This document shows positions 33,536-43,083 of a DNA stretch of 45,246 nt, in pieces. The DNA is from an uncultured Lachnospiraceae bacterium. Lineage in GTDB: Bacteria > Bacillota > Clostridia > Lachnospirales > Lachnospiraceae. Both the position numbers and the translations under genes were made by a program. Location of the stretch: contig CACWKX010000018.1 in NCBI GenBank assembly GCA_902761585.1, forward strand, positions 1 to 45,246. Direction: 5' to 3'. Under the pieces are notes generated by a model. The model was not told the origin of the DNA. It did no database searches and was given only the letters and a program-made list of their open reading frames with translations. Numbering within the stretch: position 1 is the first letter of the stretch; each line of letters begins with the position of its first letter.

Positions 33536-34396
33536 TCATGCAGACTGCCACTCTTTCACCATTCTGATTTCCCGGATGTATCCGTCCCGTTCATTCGGTG
33601 TTTCCAGTATGAACGGTCTCCCTGACAACGCCGGGTGACACACGACACGCCGAAGTGCTTCTAATCCGATGCAGCCCTGCCCCAGCTTCTCATGCCGGTC
33701 TTTGTGAGAACCACACGGATTTTTGGAATCGTTCAGATGCACTGCCCGCAGATTCCGGAGACCTACCACCCGGTCAAATTTCGAAAGCACGCCGTCCAGA
33801 TCCCCAGCGATGTCATACCCTGCATCCCATACATGACAGGTATCAAAGCAGACCCCGACCTTCTCCCGCTTGTCCTCATCGATCCGGTCCAGAATCTCAC
33901 GCAGCTGTTCAAATGTTCTGCCGAGCTCCGTTCCCTTCCCTGCCATCGTCTCCAGCAGCACAACCGTACTCTGCCCCGGACGGATATAGCGATTCATAAC
34001 CTGCGCAATGCGATCCATGCAGCTCTCCTGCTCCTGCTTCAGCGAGTTTCCCGGATGGAAATTGAAGAAATTGCCCGGAAGCTGCTCCATTTTCGCCAGA
34101 TCATCTCGAAAGCACTCCTCCGCATATTCGCGTGCCCGCTCTTTATCTGAGCACAGATTCATGGTATATGGTGCGTGCGCTACAAGCTTCCCGAACCCAT
34201 GCGCTTTCAGAAACCCCTCAAGCGCAGCCATATCGGCCGGTTCCGTTTTTTTCACCTGACCGCCCCGCGGATTGCGTGTGAAAAATGCGAATGTATTGCC
34301 GCCCATCGAAAGACATTCCCTGCCCATGGCCTCATATCCGTTCGATATGGATAAATGGCAGCCGATATATATCTTATCAGAATTGCCCTCTTCCAC
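33536..34396 (-). CDS. nfo: Endonuclease IV (deoxyribonuclease IV, AP endonuclease)
   Basis: A 286-residue zinc-dependent AP endonuclease that nicks DNA 5' of abasic sites in base excision repair. The family path is clear: IGCHLSISNGYEAMGRE (first metal His), HAPYTMNLCS, FNFHPGNSLKQ (metal His), LLETMAGKGTELG (metal Glu), GVCFDTCHVWDAGYD (Asp/His metal pair), AVHLNDSKNPCGSHKDRHEKLGQGCIG and the final FILETPN Glu. The GTG at 34396 is chosen because AAGGAG lies eight bases upstream; an ATG ten codons earlier (34426) lacks one. It follows the phosphatase remnant on the same strand. Confidence 0.94.
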   Translation of the reverse strand: MEEGNSDKIYIGCHLSISNGYEAMGRECLSMGGNTFAFFTRNPRGGQVKKTEPADMAALEGFLKAHGFGKLVAHAPYTMNLCSDKERAREYAEECFRDDLAKMEQLPGNFFNFHPGNSLKQEQESCMDRIAQVMNRYIRPGQSTVVLLETMAGKGTELGRTFEQLREILDRIDEDKREKVGVCFDTCHVWDAGYDIAGDLDGVLSKFDRVVGLRNLRAVHLNDSKNPCGSHKDRHEKLGQGCIGLEALRRVVCHPALSGRPFILETPNERDGYIREIRMVKEWQSA

Positions 34397-34449
34397 CTGC
34401 TTATCTCCTTTTTCAGATTCATTCATCAAGCTGCATTCAAGACGATCTG

Positions 34450-34902
34450 TCAGTGCCGTTTTGATTCAAAGTGCGCGAGCAGTCCCTCGCAGCCCTCGAT
34501 GATCTCATCCGCGCAGGCATCAAACCGGCGGGTATACCAGGGATCCTCGATCTTATGTTCCGGTCTGTCTGTATACTCCATCAGGTAATGCAGCTTTCTC
34601 TCCGGATCACCGCCGAGGATCCAGTTCATATCGCTCAGATTTTCCTCATCCATTCCGATCAGCAAATCATATCGGTTATAGTCCGCCTTTCGAAGCTGGC
34701 GTGCTCTGTGATCGCCGATCAGAATGCCCTTTTTGCGAAGCGCCCGCTCCATCGGCGGATAGATCGGATTTCCGATCTCCTCCGTAGTTGTCGCTGCAGA
34801 CTCAATCAGAAAATCTCCGGCAAGTCCACGGCGATTCACCATATCCTGCAGGATATACTGGGCTCCGACAGAACGGCATACTTTCCCGAACATATAACAC
34901 AA
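34450..34902 (-). pseudogene. Low-molecular-weight protein tyrosine phosphatase, 5' end replaced by element insertion
   Basis: About 140 residues match low-molecular-weight tyrosine phosphatases from just inside the P-loop to the C-terminus: CRSVGAQYILQDMVNRRG, SAATTTEEIGNPIYPP, LLIGMDEENL and the general-acid DPWYTRRFD. Normal members begin with a beta strand followed by VCxGNICRS, where the first Cys is the nucleophile of C-x5-R. Here the equivalent stretch reads M-F-G-K-V-C-R-S, so the nucleophile is Met, and the preceding strand is missing. The only start for this frame is a TTG at 34902 with no ribosome binding site. The upstream DNA belongs to a serine recombinase gene in another frame. 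The gene has been cut by integration; its 5' part should be at the far end of the element, outside the window. Confidence 0.85.
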
Positions 34903-36439
34903 AATCCTTACCAGCTATTATAGCCCCTCCCACGATATCCAAAGTAATGATAATATCTTTCTCAGGAGTTACAACTACCTCTTTCGTGTGCTCTGTGAGA
35001 AAGCCGATCCTCTGTTTATCGAAATCCTGAGAGGTTATCCAGTTATCAATTTCCGTATCAATGTTATCAATAACCGCCTGTATATCCTTGAGATCCTCAT
35101 TCTCCTCAAGCGGTACAAATTTAGCCTGTATCCCGGCTATCTTTGCCTCCAACTCAGCGAATTTTCTATCATAGATCTCACTGGGTATCTTACCCTCAAC
35201 ATACTTATCTACCAGCCGCCCCTCCTCAGCCTTGAGCCGCTCCAGATCCTTAGCGTATTTCTCATAATCACTATCAGCACTGAGATTTCTCTGTAGCTCT
35301 TTGAGCCACTCCAGCATTGACCGCTTTACTACTTCCCTGTGTACCTCTAACCGAGCCCCTATACCCTTGTAAATGAGCTCCAGCGTCTTTTGTGAGATAG
35401 AGGATCCTACACAAGCCTCTTTCCCCCGGCTATACTTCTGAGAGCAATACCAGCGATAATAGCCGTTTGACTTATGCCGCCACAATGGAGCTCCACACCT
35501 TGAGCAAATGAGCTTTCCCCCTAACGGATCTTTGCTCACGTTCCTCCCTTTTATCTTCCTTTTTCCCTTTTCATCAACCGCTACCAGCGTTTTAGCCGCA
35601 AGCCTTTTATTAACCTCCTCCCACTCCTCAGCCGTTACTACAGCCTCAAAAGCATCATCCAGCGTTACCCACTCCTCAGGAGGATTTTCCACAATGGTTT
35701 TACTATCGAAATCCCTGTGAAATCTGTTTACTACCAGCGTTCCCTTGTAACGTGGATTTTTCAGTATTCGGGCTACACTATCGGCACAAAACAAGCCGCC
35801 TTTCTGATTTCTGTATCCCTGAGCGTTTATCTCATCCACTACCTTTCTGATACTGTCATACTTGAGGTAAAGCTGGTAAATGAGCTTTGTAACTTTGGCT
35901 TGTTCGTGGTCTACTTTCCACTCCCCGTTTTCAATGTAGTACCCATAACACATATTTGTACCCATTGCGGTTACATTTTCCCCGTTCCTGACTTTCTCAA
36001 TACGCCTCTGAGCTGAGTTACTTAATTTCTTGCTCAGATCCCGGCTATACTCAGCCGCCAGTATTGCCTTGATACCCGTTATCAGCGCATCATCTGAGGG
36101 TTTAAAGAATTTCCCATCAAGGTAAAGATACAGCCGTTTTCCATGCTTTATCAGCTTATCAATGAATATGTACCAGTCTCCCGGATTTCTCTGTAAACGA
36201 TCCTGAGACTTTGCTACCACAATATCAAACTTATCCTCCTCTAAGTCACTGAGTAGCCGCTGGTATTCGGTTCTTTTGGCTACCTGAGTGCCGCTCTTGC
36301 CCTCATCAATGTACCCGTCTATCAGTTTCCACTTGTTTTCTGCTATGGTATCCTTACATTCCTGTATCTGTTTTGGTAAAGCCCTGAGCTGAGCCTCCTC
36401 TTGAGTGCTCACTCTTGCATAAAATACAGCCCGTTCCAT
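34802..36439 (-). CDS. Large serine recombinase (integrase of the element)
   Basis: A 545-residue site-specific recombinase. The N-terminal resolvase domain has the catalytic Ser in FYARVSTQEE (residue 11), DEGKSGT and VAKSQDRLQRN. The recombinase domain (about 170-290) contains YKGTLVVNRFHRDF. A zinc ribbon follows (CSRCGAPLW, then YCSQKYSRGKEAC, about 310-341) and a coiled-coil region (about 380-450). The ATG at 36439 is chosen for AGGAGGG eight bases upstream. It lies at the element end, next to its attachment site, as is usual for integrases. Its last about 34 codons run through the junction into phosphatase DNA, so the C-terminal tail will differ between the integrated and excised forms. 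Confidence 0.93.
   Translation of the reverse strand: MERAVFYARVSTQEEAQLRALPKQIQECKDTIAENKWKLIDGYIDEGKSGTQVAKRTEYQRLLSDLEEDKFDIVVAKSQDRLQRNPGDWYIFIDKLIKHGKRLYLYLDGKFFKPSDDALITGIKAILAAEYSRDLSKKLSNSAQRRIEKVRNGENVTAMGTNMCYGYYIENGEWKVDHEQAKVTKLIYQLYLKYDSIRKVVDEINAQGYRNQKGGLFCADSVARILKNPRYKGTLVVNRFHRDFDSKTIVENPPEEWVTLDDAFEAVVTAEEWEEVNKRLAAKTLVAVDEKGKRKIKGRNVSKDPLGGKLICSRCGAPLWRHKSNGYYRWYCSQKYSRGKEACVGSSISQKTLELIYKGIGARLEVHREVVKRSMLEWLKELQRNLSADSDYEKYAKDLERLKAEEGRLVDKYVEGKIPSEIYDRKFAELEAKIAGIQAKFVPLEENEDLKDIQAVIDNIDTEIDNWITSQDFDKQRIGFLTEHTKEVVVTPEKDIIITLDIVGGAIIAGKDFVLYVRESMPFCRSPVYPAGYGESPWTCRRFSD
34865..34905. other. Host/element junction (candidate att site)
   Basis: Phosphatase homology stops within the P-loop codons (about 34872-34893), while the recombinase frame and the AT-richer composition begin on the other side. 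The crossover is likely around the sequence coding GKVCRS. The exact core needs the other junction. Confidence 0.7.
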
Positions 36440-36706
36440 CCTGTTTCCCTCCTGTATATCCTGTGAGATTGTATATAGGTTTTTGACAATATCTCTCAAT
36501 CAGTGATAACGAAAAAACATAAAGGATTTAGGCAATCGGCAATGATGAAAACTGTTATAATCCTCAACTTTGAGGAGCTTCTTTTTCTCCTAATCTTGTA
36601 TGCTCCTCAATCATTATTATCTTGAGGAATACTTTTAAAACGCTCCAGAAGTCTCTAAGGGCTCTTTATATGCCTTTATGGGTATTTTATCGACTATACA
36701 GCAAAG

Positions 36707-36734
36707 GAGCCCCCACGGGCTAATATGGGGGCTC
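36707..36734 (-). terminator. Hairpin between recombinase and upstream small genes
   Basis: A perfect 8-bp GC stem (GAGCCCCC at 36707-36714 with 36727-36734), 12-base loop, weak T-run on the minus strand. The rest of 36440-36745 holds no gene; it is AT-rich and contains several GAGG/CCTC-rich short repeats, and probably the recombinase promoter. Confidence 0.5.
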
Positions 36735-36745
36735 TCAGGCTATTT

Positions 36746-37033
36746 CTATTTGTTCTCTGTCTCTTTAGGCTGATCCTTATGATCAGTTTTGTTTACTGGT
36801 TCCTCCAGCTTACTTACACCTTTTCCCTCCCGATCTGCTTTCCAGAGATCATATTGCTCACCGGATACCACATCCAGCTCCTCAGGAGCTCTCTGAGAGG
36901 ATCCCGGATCTCTGAGTCGGCTCTTTATTTCTTTTACCTCAGCCTCCAGCTCATCAGGCTTACACTCGATTTCATAAACTTCGCCATCAATGAGGACTGT
37001 ATACTTGATTACCTCTCCTGATCTTTTATCCAT
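36746..37033 (-). CDS. Small hypothetical element protein
   Basis: A 95-residue acidic/charged protein (MDKRSGEVIKYTVLIDGEVYEI, then Glu/Lys-rich). The ATG at 37033 follows GAGGAGG by four to five bases. An in-frame ATG 50 codons earlier lies inside the neighbouring gene. The N-terminal 35 residues look like a small beta-strand pair; the rest is likely disordered. It overlaps or abuts the preceding small gene (about 10 bases apart), so the two are co-expressed. I do not recognise it. Confidence 0.65.
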   Translation of the reverse strand: MDKRSGEVIKYTVLIDGEVYEIECKPDELEAEVKEIKSRLRDPGSSQRAPEELDVVSGEQYDLWKADREGKGVSKLEEPVNKTDHKDQPKETENK

Positions 37034-37043
37034 AACAGCCTCC

Positions 37044-37256
37044 TCACACACGATCCCGGAAAAACTCAGCCCAGTGAGGATTTTCTCTATCAAAGATTTT
37101 CCTTTGCTCTGGAGTGAGCTTATAGGGATAATCCGAAAACATATTGTATTCTGTGTTCCTGTCAAAGCTGAATACCCATTCACCTATCCGATCTGGATTA
37201 TCTTTCCACCAGATCAGATCTGTATCTTTATTCCTGTACCAGCTACCCCTTGACAT
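37044..37256 (-). CDS. Small hypothetical element protein, aromatic-rich
   Basis: A 70-residue protein with several Trp, Tyr and Phe (SWYRNKD, LIWWKDNP, WVFSFDRN, HWAEFFRD). A GGAGGAGG precedes the ATG. It follows a good minus-strand terminator (37293-37337), so it probably has its own promoter or relies on read-through. Function unknown. Confidence 0.65.
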   Translation of the reverse strand: MSRGSWYRNKDTDLIWWKDNPDRIGEWVFSFDRNTEYNMFSDYPYKLTPEQRKIFDRENPHWAEFFRDRV

Positions 37257-37292
37257 ATTATAGCCTCCTCCCTTGTGAGCTCCACTATAACA

Positions 37293-37337
37293 AAAAAGAA
37301 TGCCCTCAGAAATATTTTACTATATTCCTGAGGGCAT
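37293..37337 (-). terminator. Rho-independent terminator
   Basis: A 10-bp stem (ATGCCCTCAG at 37300-37309 with 37328-37337), extendable inward, followed on the minus strand by TTCTTTTTTG. It ends the transcript of the small HTH gene and its upstream neighbours. Confidence 0.8.
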
Positions 37338-37412
37338 CCCGGCAAATAAGAAAGCAACAGCCATGCTCAAAAGAAGAATGGGAGCCTCCGATAAGCTCCC
37401 TCCCTTCCCCTC

Positions 37413-37628
37413 TTATGGCTGAGAGGGGCAATTCCCAACTCTTGAGAAATCCATATACTCAAGAGGTATCCTGTAAGCAATGCTCAGCTTGAGCCCTTGC
37501 TCCATCTCCGGGGAGGAGGTACCGCTTTCCCATCTGGCTACTGTGTGCTCATCTACACCAGCCGCCTGAGCCGCTTCTTTCTGGCTCATCTTCGCCTGTA
37601 TTCTGCAAGCCCTTAAAGAGAATTTCAT
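37413..37628 (-). CDS. Small XRE-family helix-turn-helix protein
   Basis: A 71-residue Cro/CI-type DNA-binding protein: SLRACRIQAKMSQKEAAQAAGVDEHTVARWESGTSSPE is a textbook XRE helix-turn-helix. There is no extra sensor or protease-sensitive domain. Its ATG overlaps the preceding stop (ATGA), so it is translated with the 75-residue protein upstream. It may regulate the element's genes. A terminator follows. Confidence 0.88.
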   Translation of the reverse strand: MKFSLRACRIQAKMSQKEAAQAAGVDEHTVARWESGTSSPEMEQGLKLSIAYRIPLEYMDFSRVGNCPSQP

Positions 37629-37852
37629 TTACCTTTCCTCCCCTCCATCTTACCGATCTGGTAAGCAATGTTGATAAGAAACCTGTCAACACCATCATTA
37701 CCGATCTTGCCAAAGAACAACGGGTTATACCGTTTTTCAATCTCATTTATGATCCTGTAATCCCGTTCCGTGAGATTAGCCTTGAAAGCATCCTCCATCC
37801 GATCTAATATCCAGTCTCTCCACTTGTTTCTGTCCTGTTTCTTTTTGCTCAT
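37625..37852 (-). CDS. Small hypothetical element protein
   Basis: A 75-residue, Lys/Arg-rich, probably helical protein (WILDRMEDAFKANLTERDYRI, then NEIEKRYNPLFFGK). AGGAGG stands eight bases before the ATG. It is translationally coupled to the XRE-type gene. I do not recognise it; the pairing with a small regulator is a common phage or plasmid arrangement. Confidence 0.7.
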   Translation of the reverse strand: MSKKKQDRNKWRDWILDRMEDAFKANLTERDYRIINEIEKRYNPLFFGKIGNDGVDRFLINIAYQIGKMEGRKGK

Positions 37853-37933
37853 CCTGTTTTCCTCCTGTATGATCCTTTGTGAATTATTTGTTACTACAGG
37901 ATGATTACCCGGCTGAGCCTATTATTTAGACAA

Positions 37934-38263
37934 TCACATCACTAAACATTTTCTATTCCTGACCCGATACAGTTCTATCATGTTTAGATAATCCCTTGCA
38001 TCTCTGAGAGCCTCCCTGAGCCTCTCTGAGCAATCATCAGATACCATCTGAGCAACTATAGCATCAAGCTTATCCCGTTCCTCCTGAAAGCGTTTCTGAG
38101 AGATCTGAGAGGGCAAATTGTGCCCCCAATCCCACATTATCAAACAGGAGAGCTTATAAATTAGTTTTCCATCTCCAAAGGTATCCTCCCCGGATCTCAT
38201 CACATCATCACGCCGTTTTTGAAAGCGGTCATAGAATTGTTTCTCTCTGTCCGTTAATACCAT
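37934..38263 (-). CDS. Hypothetical element protein
   Basis: A 109-residue helical protein (DREKQFYDRFQKRRDD, then ERLREALRDARDYLNMIELYRVRNRK). GAGGAGG lies just before the ATG. It sits in the run of small genes downstream of the tape measure gene. No family recognised. Confidence 0.7.
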   Translation of the reverse strand: MVLTDREKQFYDRFQKRRDDVMRSGEDTFGDGKLIYKLSCLIMWDWGHNLPSQISQKRFQEERDKLDAIVAQMVSDDCSERLREALRDARDYLNMIELYRVRNRKCLVM

Positions 38264-38278
38264 GATATCCTCCTCTCA

Positions 38279-38581
38279 TTATTCAAGATCAGCCCCCGGA
38301 AACTGGAGCTCCTGTAGAGCTGAGGCTATTACCTGTATTGTATGCACTCCATGTATCACTTCATGCTCATCTATAGCCAAAAGCTTATCATGGATATACC
38401 ATCTTAAATCCTCCCATTCTGTTTCCTCTGGAGAGGATATACCAGCTCTAAAAATATGGGTAAGGATATCTCTGAACTTTTGTACATTCTCAGATCCATT
38501 TCTCACATAAGGATCCGGGAACAGCCCAGAGAGATATTCCTCTACCTCATAAGGAGCCGGGAACCGTATTATCTCAGCCAT
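38279..38581 (-). CDS. Hypothetical element protein
   Basis: A 100-residue acidic protein (MAEIIRFPAPYEVEEYLSGLF, then EWEDLRWYIHDKLLAIDEHEV). AGAGG precedes the ATG by about six bases. It lies 15 bases upstream of the next small gene and 33 bases after the tape measure stop, so all are probably one transcript. No family recognised. Confidence 0.7.
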   Translation of the reverse strand: MAEIIRFPAPYEVEEYLSGLFPDPYVRNGSENVQKFRDILTHIFRAGISSPEETEWEDLRWYIHDKLLAIDEHEVIHGVHTIQVIASALQELQFPGADLE

Positions 38582-38614
38582 TCCATACCTCTATAGAGGA
38601 AGCATTACACCACC

Positions 38615-41600
38615 TCAAGCCATATTAGCCGCAATCTTTGACATTTTACGGCTGATAATTGCCACAATGTTATCAGTCAGATCCTCAATACCTTCATAAC
38701 CTACAACATCCCCGTTAAGGTGGAAATCAAAGTTATAAGTGGGAGAGGCTTTTTCACTCTGTCTGACTTCCTGAGCTGTGAGGAGCTTTTCTCCCTCATG
38801 AGCATTGATGAGAGTATTATCATCCGGGATCTCTCCGGTACCCATAGCCCCTGGTACCATCGGTACACCTCTGGTATTCATTATCTCATCATATTTGTTT
38901 GCTTCACGTTTAGTGAGGAGTTTTTCTCCCTCATGAGCATTGATGAGATAGTTGTTATACGGAATCCGATCTACTCCCATAGCCCTACCAGCGGCTCCTC
39001 CGGAGGGAGCTGAGGGCATATTTGCCGCCGCACTCTTAGCCTTAGCTATTGAGCTGGCTATACTTGCCGCCGCACTCGCAATACTTGAGGCGGCACTGGA
39101 AGCACTGGAAGCAATAGAGCTCATTCCAGAGGAAAAAGCACTCACCAGACCCGAAAGAGTTACTATGATTGTACTTGCATGACCTGATAAACTGGAACTT
39201 GCCGCTGAGAATGTGGCTACTGTCATAGTCCAGCCAGAAGAAACCACACTCACAATACTGCTCATACTTGAGGAGAAAGAGCTCTGTAGAGCTGTAAGAT
39301 TACTGCTCATCGTTTGCTCTGTACTGCTCAGCCCAGTGTTCGCACTTGTAAATGTAGTATCTATACTTGTCCATGCTGTAGTAAATCCCGTGTTAAGTCT
39401 TTCCATTAGAGTCCCCATGCCTGTAAAGGCTGTACTCATATTTGTTTTAGCCGTTGTGAGAGCCGTATTGATCCCGGTAAAGGCTGTAGTAAATGAGGTA
39501 TGCAGATCTGTGAGGAGCTGAGATACCGTTGAGTTTGTGGTACTCATGCTCTCAGTACCAGATCCATAAGCCTCAGCTATGGTACTCCATGAGCTTTCAA
39601 CTCCCGGAGCCATCCCCTCAAGCTGAGAGAATACCTGATCATAAGCCTCCATGTTAGCCTCAGCCGTGGGTACACCCTCACCAGTATCCTCAGATCCACC
39701 AGTGAAGAAATCAACTATTCCTCCCCATGCATCACTGAGGAAATTTCCAATATTGGTAAGGGTATCTGTAACAGATTTTCCAATACCACCGAGAACAGAC
39801 CCGACACCCTGTAAAGCTCCATCCAAGAGCTCAGCTCCCGTGTCAAAGGCTCCTTTAATATCTGTCCAAATCTGCTCTATAGAGGGTATATCAATCTCAG
39901 CTAAACTATCCATAACTGTAGATCCAATATTTCCCACAACCTCAGTAATACCAGAAACAGCACCACTAAGGATCTCCTGAGCACCAGTAAAAGCAGTCTG
40001 TACACCGCTCCAAACGGTACCAGCCGCCTCACTGATCCCGGAGAAACCCTCTCCTCCGGTAAATACAGAAACTACATTACTCACAAAACCACTAATGCCC
40101 TCAACAGCTCCACCTATGATCTCTTGAGCACCTGTGAAAGCGGTCTGTATCCCTGACCAGATAGTAGATACTGAGCTACTTAGTCCGGAGAAACCTTCTC
40201 CACCTGTAAAGAAGCTCACCACATTACTCACAAACCCGCCGATAGCCTCAACAGCTCCTCCTATGACCTCCTGAGCCGTGGTAAATGCTGTCTGGATCCC
40301 AGACCAAACACTTGAAGCTATCTCTCCAATTCCAGAGAAATCTCCTCCTGTAAAGAAATTTACCACATTGGTAATAAACCCACCAATAGCCTCCACAGCC
40401 CCAGAGAGAACCTCCTGAGCCGCTGAGAATGCATCTTGAATACCTGTCCAGATATTACTTGCGATCGTACCAAGAGCCGAGAAGCCCTCTCCATCAGTGA
40501 AATAGTTCACAAGGTTTGTTATAAACCCACCGATAGCCTCAATAATCGGAGAGAGGAAAGCCTGAGCCGCTGAGAATGCGCTCTTTATTCCTTCCCATGC
40601 CGCTGAAACATATGGAGCTATAAAATCAATCCCGGCAACAATACCGTCAGCAAGTCCGGATATTACATTTCCGATCACACCAGCCGCACTCTCAAGAATA
40701 CCCCCGGCACTCTCAAAAGAAGATCCTAACTGAGGGAATATGGTATTCACTACATCCTGAATAACAGGAGCCAGCTTATCCATAATTGCTCCGTGGATCT
40801 TATCAAACGCTCCAAGGATAGAGGAGGCAACTGTAGACACCGCCCGGAAAGCTGACTGAATACCCTTTACAGCTCCATTTACCAGACCTGTAACGCCGGG
40901 GAGGATCTTTCTGAAATGCGTCAGGCTCCTATTACCCACATTCAGGAGCACTCCCCCAGCTTGCTGAAGCACTGGAGACATTGTCTCCACCGCTGTATTG
41001 AATACACCTGTCACAGCCGTTTTAAACAAATTAAAATACCCTGTAACCGTGGCTACTGCATTTCTGAGTAACTCAATCTTTGAAATTACACCGCTTGTAT
41101 CTATATCCGGAGGAGCTCCTACAGATCCAGTATCCTCAGTTCTGGTAACTGTCTGAGTAGTAGGTACCTGTAATTCCTGACCCACGTTAATCAGATCCCG
41201 ATTAGCTATATTGTTAATCTTTACCAGCTCATCAACTGTAGTACCGTATGCCTTAGCAATTCCTGAAAGGGTATCCCCGTTTTTAACCGTGTACCCTACA
41301 TTCTTTGTGATTGTCTCTGTTACCTTCTTTGCTGAATTTCCTACTTTCCTCACCGATCCGGTAATACCAGCCTCCAGATTGCCCATGAGCGTTTTCCCCA
41401 CATCAGTAAGTTTTGAGGCTGATCTGCTGATACCCTCAGCGATAGCACCAGGGAGAGCAGTAAAGATATTTACAATCATAGGAATAGCATTATGGAAAAC
41501 AAAAGTAGCCGCACTGTCAATCAGATTAGCCATAGCCTCCTTTACGTTCCCTCCTATAGCCAGATTTCCCATGAAATTCTGAGCCGCCGCTTTCATAGCG

Positions 41601-42910
41601 GCAAAGGATCCTGAAAAGGTTTCACTTGCCTCTTTCGCCGTAGTCCCGGTTACATCAAGGTTCTCCTGAATGGTATGAATTGCATTGTAAACATCAGCCA
41701 GATTGTCAATATTGTAATCCATCCCTGAGAGAGCTGTAGCATCCTTGAGGAGCCTTTGCATCTCTTCCTTTGTGCCTCCATACCCTAATTTCAGGTTATC
41801 CAGCATTGTGTAATTCTGCTTTGCAAATCCCTGATATGCATTCTGAATACTGGCTACATCTGTACCAAACTTATTAGCGTTATCAGCCATATCAATAATA
41901 GCCTGATCCGCTACAGTAACCGCCTGTCTTGTATCGCCGCCTAAGCTGTTCAGGAGAGAAGCTGAGAAGCTTGTAACCTGTTCCATGTATTCATTTGCTG
42001 ATACTCCAGCCGATTTATAAGCTATTTCCGCATTGCGCTTTACAATATCAGCATCCCCTTTGAAAAGAGTTTCCACACCGCCTATAGACTGCTGAAGGTC
42101 AGCCCCGGCTCCCAAAGCCTGTCCCACAAGCTCCCCGGCTTTCTTCACCGCTACAGTGATCACGGTACCAGCCGCAAGCTTTTTGAGCATTCCTGAAATA
42201 TTTCCAAGCCCTGAGGAGGCATTATCTTCAAGCCCTACCTGAGCATTGTGATTACCTGTAATGCTTCGCAATCTTTCTCTAACTCTCTCTACCACACCAG
42301 AGGCGGCATCCCGTACTTTCAGAATAGGTGATACCACCGTATTTCTGAGGGCTGAGAGTTTATTCTTTACAGCATTCACCTTTGCTGTAGCCTGATCCCT
42401 GATACTCAGAGCTATAGGCTTTACAACCTGATCCCGGAAAGCCCGGAAATATGACTTGATCTGATTGAGCTTTACTGTAGCCTCATCAGCCAGCGTTACA
42501 ACAGGAGCCACAGCTTTATTTCTCAGGAGCTCAAGTTTCTGGTGAATAGGAGCCAGCCTCTCCGAGATCTGATCCCTCAGGTTGACAACAGGAGCCACCA
42601 CCTGAGACTTGATCTCGTCCATCCTCGCCTTTACTGCTTGCATCCGGGCAATAGCCGCCTCATCATTCGCCTCAATTCTAAATTCCAAATTCTGATCATG
42701 GAGATTAAGGATCTGCTGAGCCATCCCGTCAAGCTTTGCCTTTGCCCCGGCATCATCTACATTCACGGAATACTTTGTGTTTGTGTACTGATCCAGAGCC
42801 TCCCTCGTCCGCTCTACTTGTTCCTGAAATGTTCGCATCTGCTGAATATTCTTCAACAGTACGGCAGACATACCATCTTGTAAATTAATCTTTGCACCAA
42901 ACTGTACCAA
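38615..42910 (-). CDS. Phage tail tape measure protein with internal LysM domain
   Basis: A 1431-residue tape measure protein, the ruler and DNA-exit helper of long-tailed phages. The N-terminal third has helical repeats ending in [14 protein letters not shown] motifs (residues about 70-215). The conserved tape measure core follows ([18 protein letters not shown] to [11 protein letters not shown], about 255-390), then a LysM peptidoglycan-binding domain ([17 protein letters not shown], about 538-582). Five tandem repeats of about 43 residues ([29 protein letters not shown]; about 768-1000) and a long Ser/Thr/Ala region come next. The C-terminus has two copies of [11 protein letters not shown]. 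The start is a TTG six bases after GAGGTGA; no ATG in frame fits. No other virion gene is visible nearby. Confidence 0.9.
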   Translation of the reverse strand: MVQFGAKINLQDGMSAVLLKNIQQMRTFQEQVERTREALDQYTNTKYSVNVDDAGAKAKLDGMAQQILNLHDQNLEFRIEANDEAAIARMQAVKARMDEIKSQVVAPVVNLRDQISERLAPIHQKLELLRNKAVAPVVTLADEATVKLNQIKSYFRAFRDQVVKPIALSIRDQATAKVNAVKNKLSALRNTVVSPILKVRDAASGVVERVRERLRSITGNHNAQVGLEDNASSGLGNISGMLKKLAAGTVITVAVKKAGELVGQALGAGADLQQSIGGVETLFKGDADIVKRNAEIAYKSAGVSANEYMEQVTSFSASLLNSLGGDTRQAVTVADQAIIDMADNANKFGTDVASIQNAYQGFAKQNYTMLDNLKLGYGGTKEEMQRLLKDATALSGMDYNIDNLADVYNAIHTIQENLDVTGTTAKEASETFSGSFAAMKAAAQNFMGNLAIGGNVKEAMANLIDSAATFVFHNAIPMIVNIFTALPGAIAEGISRSASKLTDVGKTLMGNLEAGITGSVRKVGNSAKKVTETITKNVGYTVKNGDTLSGIAKAYGTTVDELVKINNIANRDLINVGQELQVPTTQTVTRTEDTGSVGAPPDIDTSGVISKIELLRNAVATVTGYFNLFKTAVTGVFNTAVETMSPVLQQAGGVLLNVGNRSLTHFRKILPGVTGLVNGAVKGIQSAFRAVSTVASSILGAFDKIHGAIMDKLAPVIQDVVNTIFPQLGSSFESAGGILESAAGVIGNVISGLADGIVAGIDFIAPYVSAAWEGIKSAFSAAQAFLSPIIEAIGGFITNLVNYFTDGEGFSALGTIASNIWTGIQDAFSAAQEVLSGAVEAIGGFITNVVNFFTGGDFSGIGEIASSVWSGIQTAFTTAQEVIGGAVEAIGGFVSNVVSFFTGGEGFSGLSSSVSTIWSGIQTAFTGAQEIIGGAVEGISGFVSNVVSVFTGGEGFSGISEAAGTVWSGVQTAFTGAQEILSGAVSGITEVVGNIGSTVMDSLAEIDIPSIEQIWTDIKGAFDTGAELLDGALQGVGSVLGGIGKSVTDTLTNIGNFLSDAWGGIVDFFTGGSEDTGEGVPTAEANMEAYDQVFSQLEGMAPGVESSWSTIAEAYGSGTESMSTTNSTVSQLLTDLHTSFTTAFTGINTALTTAKTNMSTAFTGMGTLMERLNTGFTTAWTSIDTTFTSANTGLSSTEQTMSSNLTALQSSFSSSMSSIVSVVSSGWTMTVATFSAASSSLSGHASTIIVTLSGLVSAFSSGMSSIASSASSAASSIASAAASIASSIAKAKSAAANMPSAPSGGAAGRAMGVDRIPYNNYLINAHEGEKLLTKREANKYDEIMNTRGVPMVPGAMGTGEIPDDNTLINAHEGEKLLTAQEVRQSEKASPTYNFDFHLNGDVVGYEGIEDLTDNIVAIISRKMSKIAANMA

Positions 42911-43083
42911 AACCTCTCACCTCGCATTATGATATGAGCTGTGAGAGATCCCGGATCAGCTCCAGCTCAGCCTATTTATGTACGACACAATTTCATGAGG
43001 ATAGCCGGGCTGAGATCCTCCCCCCGGCTCCCCATTCTTTTCTATTTTCATAATTGTTATGTTTTCCTGTAATTCTGTTCTGA

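Noticed and set aside
34865..34905. Integration into a tRNA gene
   Set aside because: No tRNA-like cloverleaf is present; the target is clearly a phosphatase gene, typical for serine recombinases.
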